From JASLCR01 sp964407405 (lineage in GTDB: Bacteria; Patescibacteriota; Saccharimonadia; Saccharimonadales; Saccharimonadaceae): a DNA stretch of 15,978 bases. Of the stretch, positions 13,688 to 15,978 are shown piece by piece. Position 1 is the stretch's first letter. Each line of letters begins with the position of its first letter. The notes below the pieces were generated by a model that did no database searches, was not told the DNA's origin, and was given only the letters and a program-made list of their open reading frames with translations. Where the stretch lies: contig CAYOVH010000010.1 in NCBI GenBank assembly GCA_964407405.1, forward strand, positions 1 through 15,978. Direction: 5' to 3'. Made by a program: the position numbers and the translations under genes.

Positions 13688-14713
13688 CTACCGCGGGTTG
13701 GCTGCGAAAAGATACACCACTACAGCGATAGCGATGACCACAACAAGATAAAACAACGCTTCATAGACCCACAGCATTCGCGGATTCGACAATCTTGCCT
13801 TTTGAGATTTCTCGATATTCGCTTCGGCATCGATGGCCCCTCGGGCACGGTTGGATTTCAATTCGATCTTCTGACCGATCGTGTTGACAAAGTCGACAAA
13901 ACGGGCGATGACGGAACGCTCAGCAATGACAAGCCCAGGTGTGTACAGATAAAGGCTGTCGCCAACGATCTCCAGATCAAATGCGTGCTCGTCGTCGATA
14001 AGCAATGCCATAATATCCGGCGTAAAGATGTACAGAGCGTTTGCTTTCATATCTTCTGGTGCATAGAGCGAGAAAAAGTGGTCGAAATCCCCCTCAAGGC
14101 TAAGTGAATTTTTGCGCGAAATACCCTGGGGAACCGTATCGAGGTTGAGCGTATTGTTGCGTTCTGACTCCAAGACAACATGAGGAAAAATCTCACTGAT
14201 TGGTAGTCGCAAATAGGTATATGGCTGCGTCGTACGGACGAATGCACGGCGATATGGCGCGACAATCGTGCCCATCTCAAGTTGTAGTCCGTTTTTTGAA
14301 TATTGGATGACGTTTTCCGGAGTTTTGTCCGTCTGAAATAGCATGCCATTTTCGTCGTGTGCAGGCAATGCATCGCTGAATGTCATGAAATTAGACTCCG
14401 CAAACTGACGAAGTTTATCCTGTGCTTTGGATGTCAATTTCGGAAAAGGATCGGTGAGAAAAACGATCAGCGCGCCGACAAATCCCATCGATCCAAAAAT
14501 AATGAGCGCGCCTTCGATCGTCCAATAAGTCTGTAAAACGTTCGGCCCGACGTAAGGTGAAGTGAAAGCGATGAAGATGAGCGTTAATACACAAAGTGCA
14601 AACAACGCGCGAATTCCAGCTACGAAGATATATGGCTCAATGACACGGCCGGATGCTGTATTTAAATTGCCGGGTAAGTGTCGATAGTCAAATTCGATCG
14701 GTTTATTTTTCAT
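13688..14713 (-). CDS. DUF3137-like membrane protein, three TM segments
   Basis: Uncharacterised. Seen in 341 residues: two N-terminal TM segments (about 31-52 and 67-87), a soluble domain of about 220 residues, and a C-terminal TM segment (about 313-336). The soluble part contains LSLEGDFDHFFSLYAPEDMKANALYIFTPDIMALLIDD followed by a GDSLYLYTP strand, which resembles the DUF3137 pattern (EGxFdxyFxVYa, iLTPxfm, then a strand in display order). The resemblance is by eye. AGGAG lies five nt before the ATG. It follows the RCC1 protein gene after 27 nt on the same strand, so the two are probably co-transcribed. Function unknown. Confidence 0.85.
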   Translation of the reverse strand: MKNKPIEFDYRHLPGNLNTASGRVIEPYIFVAGIRALFALCVLTLIFIAFTSPYVGPNVLQTYWTIEGALIIFGSMGFVGALIVFLTDPFPKLTSKAQDKLRQFAESNFMTFSDALPAHDENGMLFQTDKTPENVIQYSKNGLQLEMGTIVAPYRRAFVRTTQPYTYLRLPISEIFPHVVLESERNNTLNLDTVPQGISRKNSLSLEGDFDHFFSLYAPEDMKANALYIFTPDIMALLIDDEHAFDLEIVGDSLYLYTPGLVIAERSVIARFVDFVNTIGQKIELKSNRARGAIDAEANIEKSQKARLSNPRMLWVYEALFYLVVVIAIAVVVYLFAANPR

Positions 14714-14740
14714 GACTGCTCCTAGCCTACAGCTTGGCGA

Positions 14741-15978
14741 TCAATAGGGTTCTTTTACCTTTACAGGAACGTTCGAGTCTGAGCCAGTACCATCCCCAAG
14801 GAAAGAGAAGCCCCCATACCCCCAGCAGTAGGCATTATTGTCAGAGGCAATGATACAGGCACTATAATCGTTTACAGATAGCTTACGTGCTGTTTTGCCA
14901 GAAAGCACACCATTGGTCGTAACTGCCACCGGGACACTTGAATCTGTATTAGAACCGTTCCCAAGCTGGCCATTTGCACCCAGTCCCCAGCAATAAGCGT
15001 TATTATCAGAGGCGATGGCGCAAGTATATCCCTCTCCTGCTGCGATATCCAATATGCTTTTCCCGGCTAGGGCACCAGCCCTATTTACAGCAATAGGTAC
15101 TGAAGAATTATTTGTAGTACCATTACCAAGCTGCCCTTTCGTATTATACCCCCAACAGTATGCGTTATTATCGGAGGCGATGGCGCAGGTGTGGGAAGCG
15201 CTCCCTGCTGAAATTGACTTAACTGTCTTACCCATAAGTGCACCTGTTCTATCTACAGCCACAGGTGATAAGTTTTTCTTCAGTGTAGTGCCACTGCCTA
15301 TTTCACCGCCCTCCCCAGAGCCCCAACAGTATGCGTTATTATCGGAGGCGATGGCGCAGGTGTGGGTGTTGCCCGCAGAGATTTGCTGTATCGTCTTTCC
15401 GGAAAGTGCACCTGAGGTTGTGACTGCAATTGGAAGGCCATAATTTGAATCAGACCCATTACCTAGTTGGCCCCAGCCCCCGCTTCCCCAGCAATAAGCG
15501 TTATTATCAGAGGCGATGGCGCAGGTGTGGGTGTTGCCCGCTGTTATTGAATTAATTGTCTTGCCAGATAGTACTCCCGCAGTGCTTACGGCCACCGGAA
15601 CTAACGACCCAGTACTACTGCCATTACCTAGCTCCTCACCCCAGACACTCCCCCAACAGTATGCGTTACTATCAGAGGCGATGGCGCAGGTGTGATACCC
15701 CCCGGATGCCAAAGCGCGGATAGTCTTTCCAGCCAAGACACCACTCCTAACGGTCGCAGTGGGATTATACGCTCTATTGCCGGTTCCGTCTCCCACCATA
15801 CCCCTTCCATTACCGCCACCCCAGCAATAAGCATTTTTATCAGAGGCAATAGCGCAGGTGTGGAATTGACCTACTGATACGGCTAAATATTTTGAAGGTC
15901 CCACCGGCTCCCCCGGCCCATCTGCACAAGTCCCCTGCACCGGCGTCTTCTGGTCGGTGGTGTTCATGTAGTAGGTGA
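14741..15978 (-). CDS. RCC1-repeat surface protein with paired cysteines, 5' end outside window
   Basis: Seen: seven RCC1-type blades of about 54-58 residues, each with the core HTCAIASDNNAYCWG followed by a GQLGNG-type turn and an xPVAV-GALxGK strand; seven blades make one closed beta-propeller. Each blade carries a C-x9-C pair, suggesting a disulfide per blade and an extracytoplasmic place. An ATG exists at 15967, but the frame stays open through the window edge (codons for Thr-Tyr-Tyr precede it) and the text before the first blade (TTDQKTPVQGTCADG) reads like the middle of a domain. The gene is therefore treated as partial at its 5' end; a pilin-like or signal-bearing N-terminus would fit but is not seen. 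Binding partner unknown. Confidence 0.9.
   Translation of the reverse strand, partial: TYYMNTTDQKTPVQGTCADGPGEPVGPSKYLAVSVGQFHTCAIASDKNAYCWGGGNGRGMVGDGTGNRAYNPTATVRSGVLAGKTIRALASGGYHTCAIASDSNAYCWGSVWGEELGNGSSTGSLVPVAVSTAGVLSGKTINSITAGNTHTCAIASDNNAYCWGSGGWGQLGNGSDSNYGLPIAVTTSGALSGKTIQQISAGNTHTCAIASDNNAYCWGSGEGGEIGSGTTLKKNLSPVAVDRTGALMGKTVKSISAGSASHTCAIASDNNAYCWGYNTKGQLGNGTTNNSSVPIAVNRAGALAGKSILDIAAGEGYTCAIASDNNAYCWGLGANGQLGNGSNTDSSVPVAVTTNGVLSGKTARKLSVNDYSACIIASDNNAYCWGYGGFSFLGDGTGSDSNVPVKVKEPY
14818..15870 (-). repeat. Seven tandem coding repeats, near-identical at DNA level
   Basis: The CAIASDNNAYCWG-coding block recurs seven times, beginning near 14820, 14988, 15152, 15322, 15487, 15652 and 15820, a period of about 165-170 bp. 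The third and fourth copies share about 46 identical bases, and the fourth and fifth share a further identical run past the block. Such DNA identity points to recent duplication or gene conversion. Confidence 0.85.

Noticed and set aside
14818..15870. Regularly spaced identical blocks, at first sight like a CRISPR array
   Set aside because: The period of about 168 bp, the uninterrupted reading frame and the RCC1 motif in every unit show these are coding repeats.

Overview
The window reads as a chromosomal segment of a Patescibacteria (CPR) bacterium, most likely Candidatus Saccharibacteria (TM7). This rests on the look of the proteins, not on a search: many small uncharacterised membrane proteins, a surface protein built from RCC1 repeats with paired cysteines, a substrate-binding protein with no lipobox, isolated tRNA genes, and several promoters that sit directly on start codons. 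Genes end in TAA, TAG and TGA, so the standard bacterial code applies and the UGA-recoded CPR lineages (Gracilibacteria, Absconditabacteria) are unlikely. All genes but one lie on the minus strand.

Layout in minus-strand reading order, from the right edge. (1) The 3' part of an RCC1-repeat surface protein and a three-TM DUF3137-like membrane protein form one transcription unit (15978-13688). (2) pepP (Xaa-Pro aminopeptidase) has its own TATAAT promoter. It is followed by a promoter inside the pepP 3' end that serves a YvlD-like membrane protein, secG and an orphan family-5 peptide-binding protein (13571-9895). (3) A tRNA and intergenic zone holds a strong promoter, a structured transcribed region with a tRNA-like fragment, tRNA-Leu(GAG) with a terminator, an unrecognised 191-aa gene, and tRNA-Cys(GCA) with its terminator and two further hairpins (9911-8660). 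(4) A two-gene ABC exporter has an ATPase and permease that overlap by one base (8578-6063). (5) The only plus-strand gene, an RBBP9/YdeN-like serine hydrolase, converges on the exporter with no base between the two stop codons, and is divergent from tRNA-Leu(UAA). (6) tRNA-Leu(UAA) is followed by a proline/glutamine-rich single-pass membrane protein. (7) lemA, htpX, a six-TM membrane protein and ligA form a compact operon from a clear promoter at 4653-4681 (4617-47).

Functional themes are envelope protein quality control (LemA/HtpX), protein export (SecG), peptide capture and possibly peptide use (orphan SBP near PepP), export by an ABC-2 transporter, and surface display (RCC1 protein). The most notable observations are a LigA that lacks all four zinc-finger cysteines, three genes whose promoters imply leaderless mRNAs and so correct their start codons, and a structured, probably transcribed stretch upstream of tRNA-Leu(GAG). 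I found no CRISPR array, insertion sequence, phage module or defence system. The longest stretch without a gene is about 180 bp.
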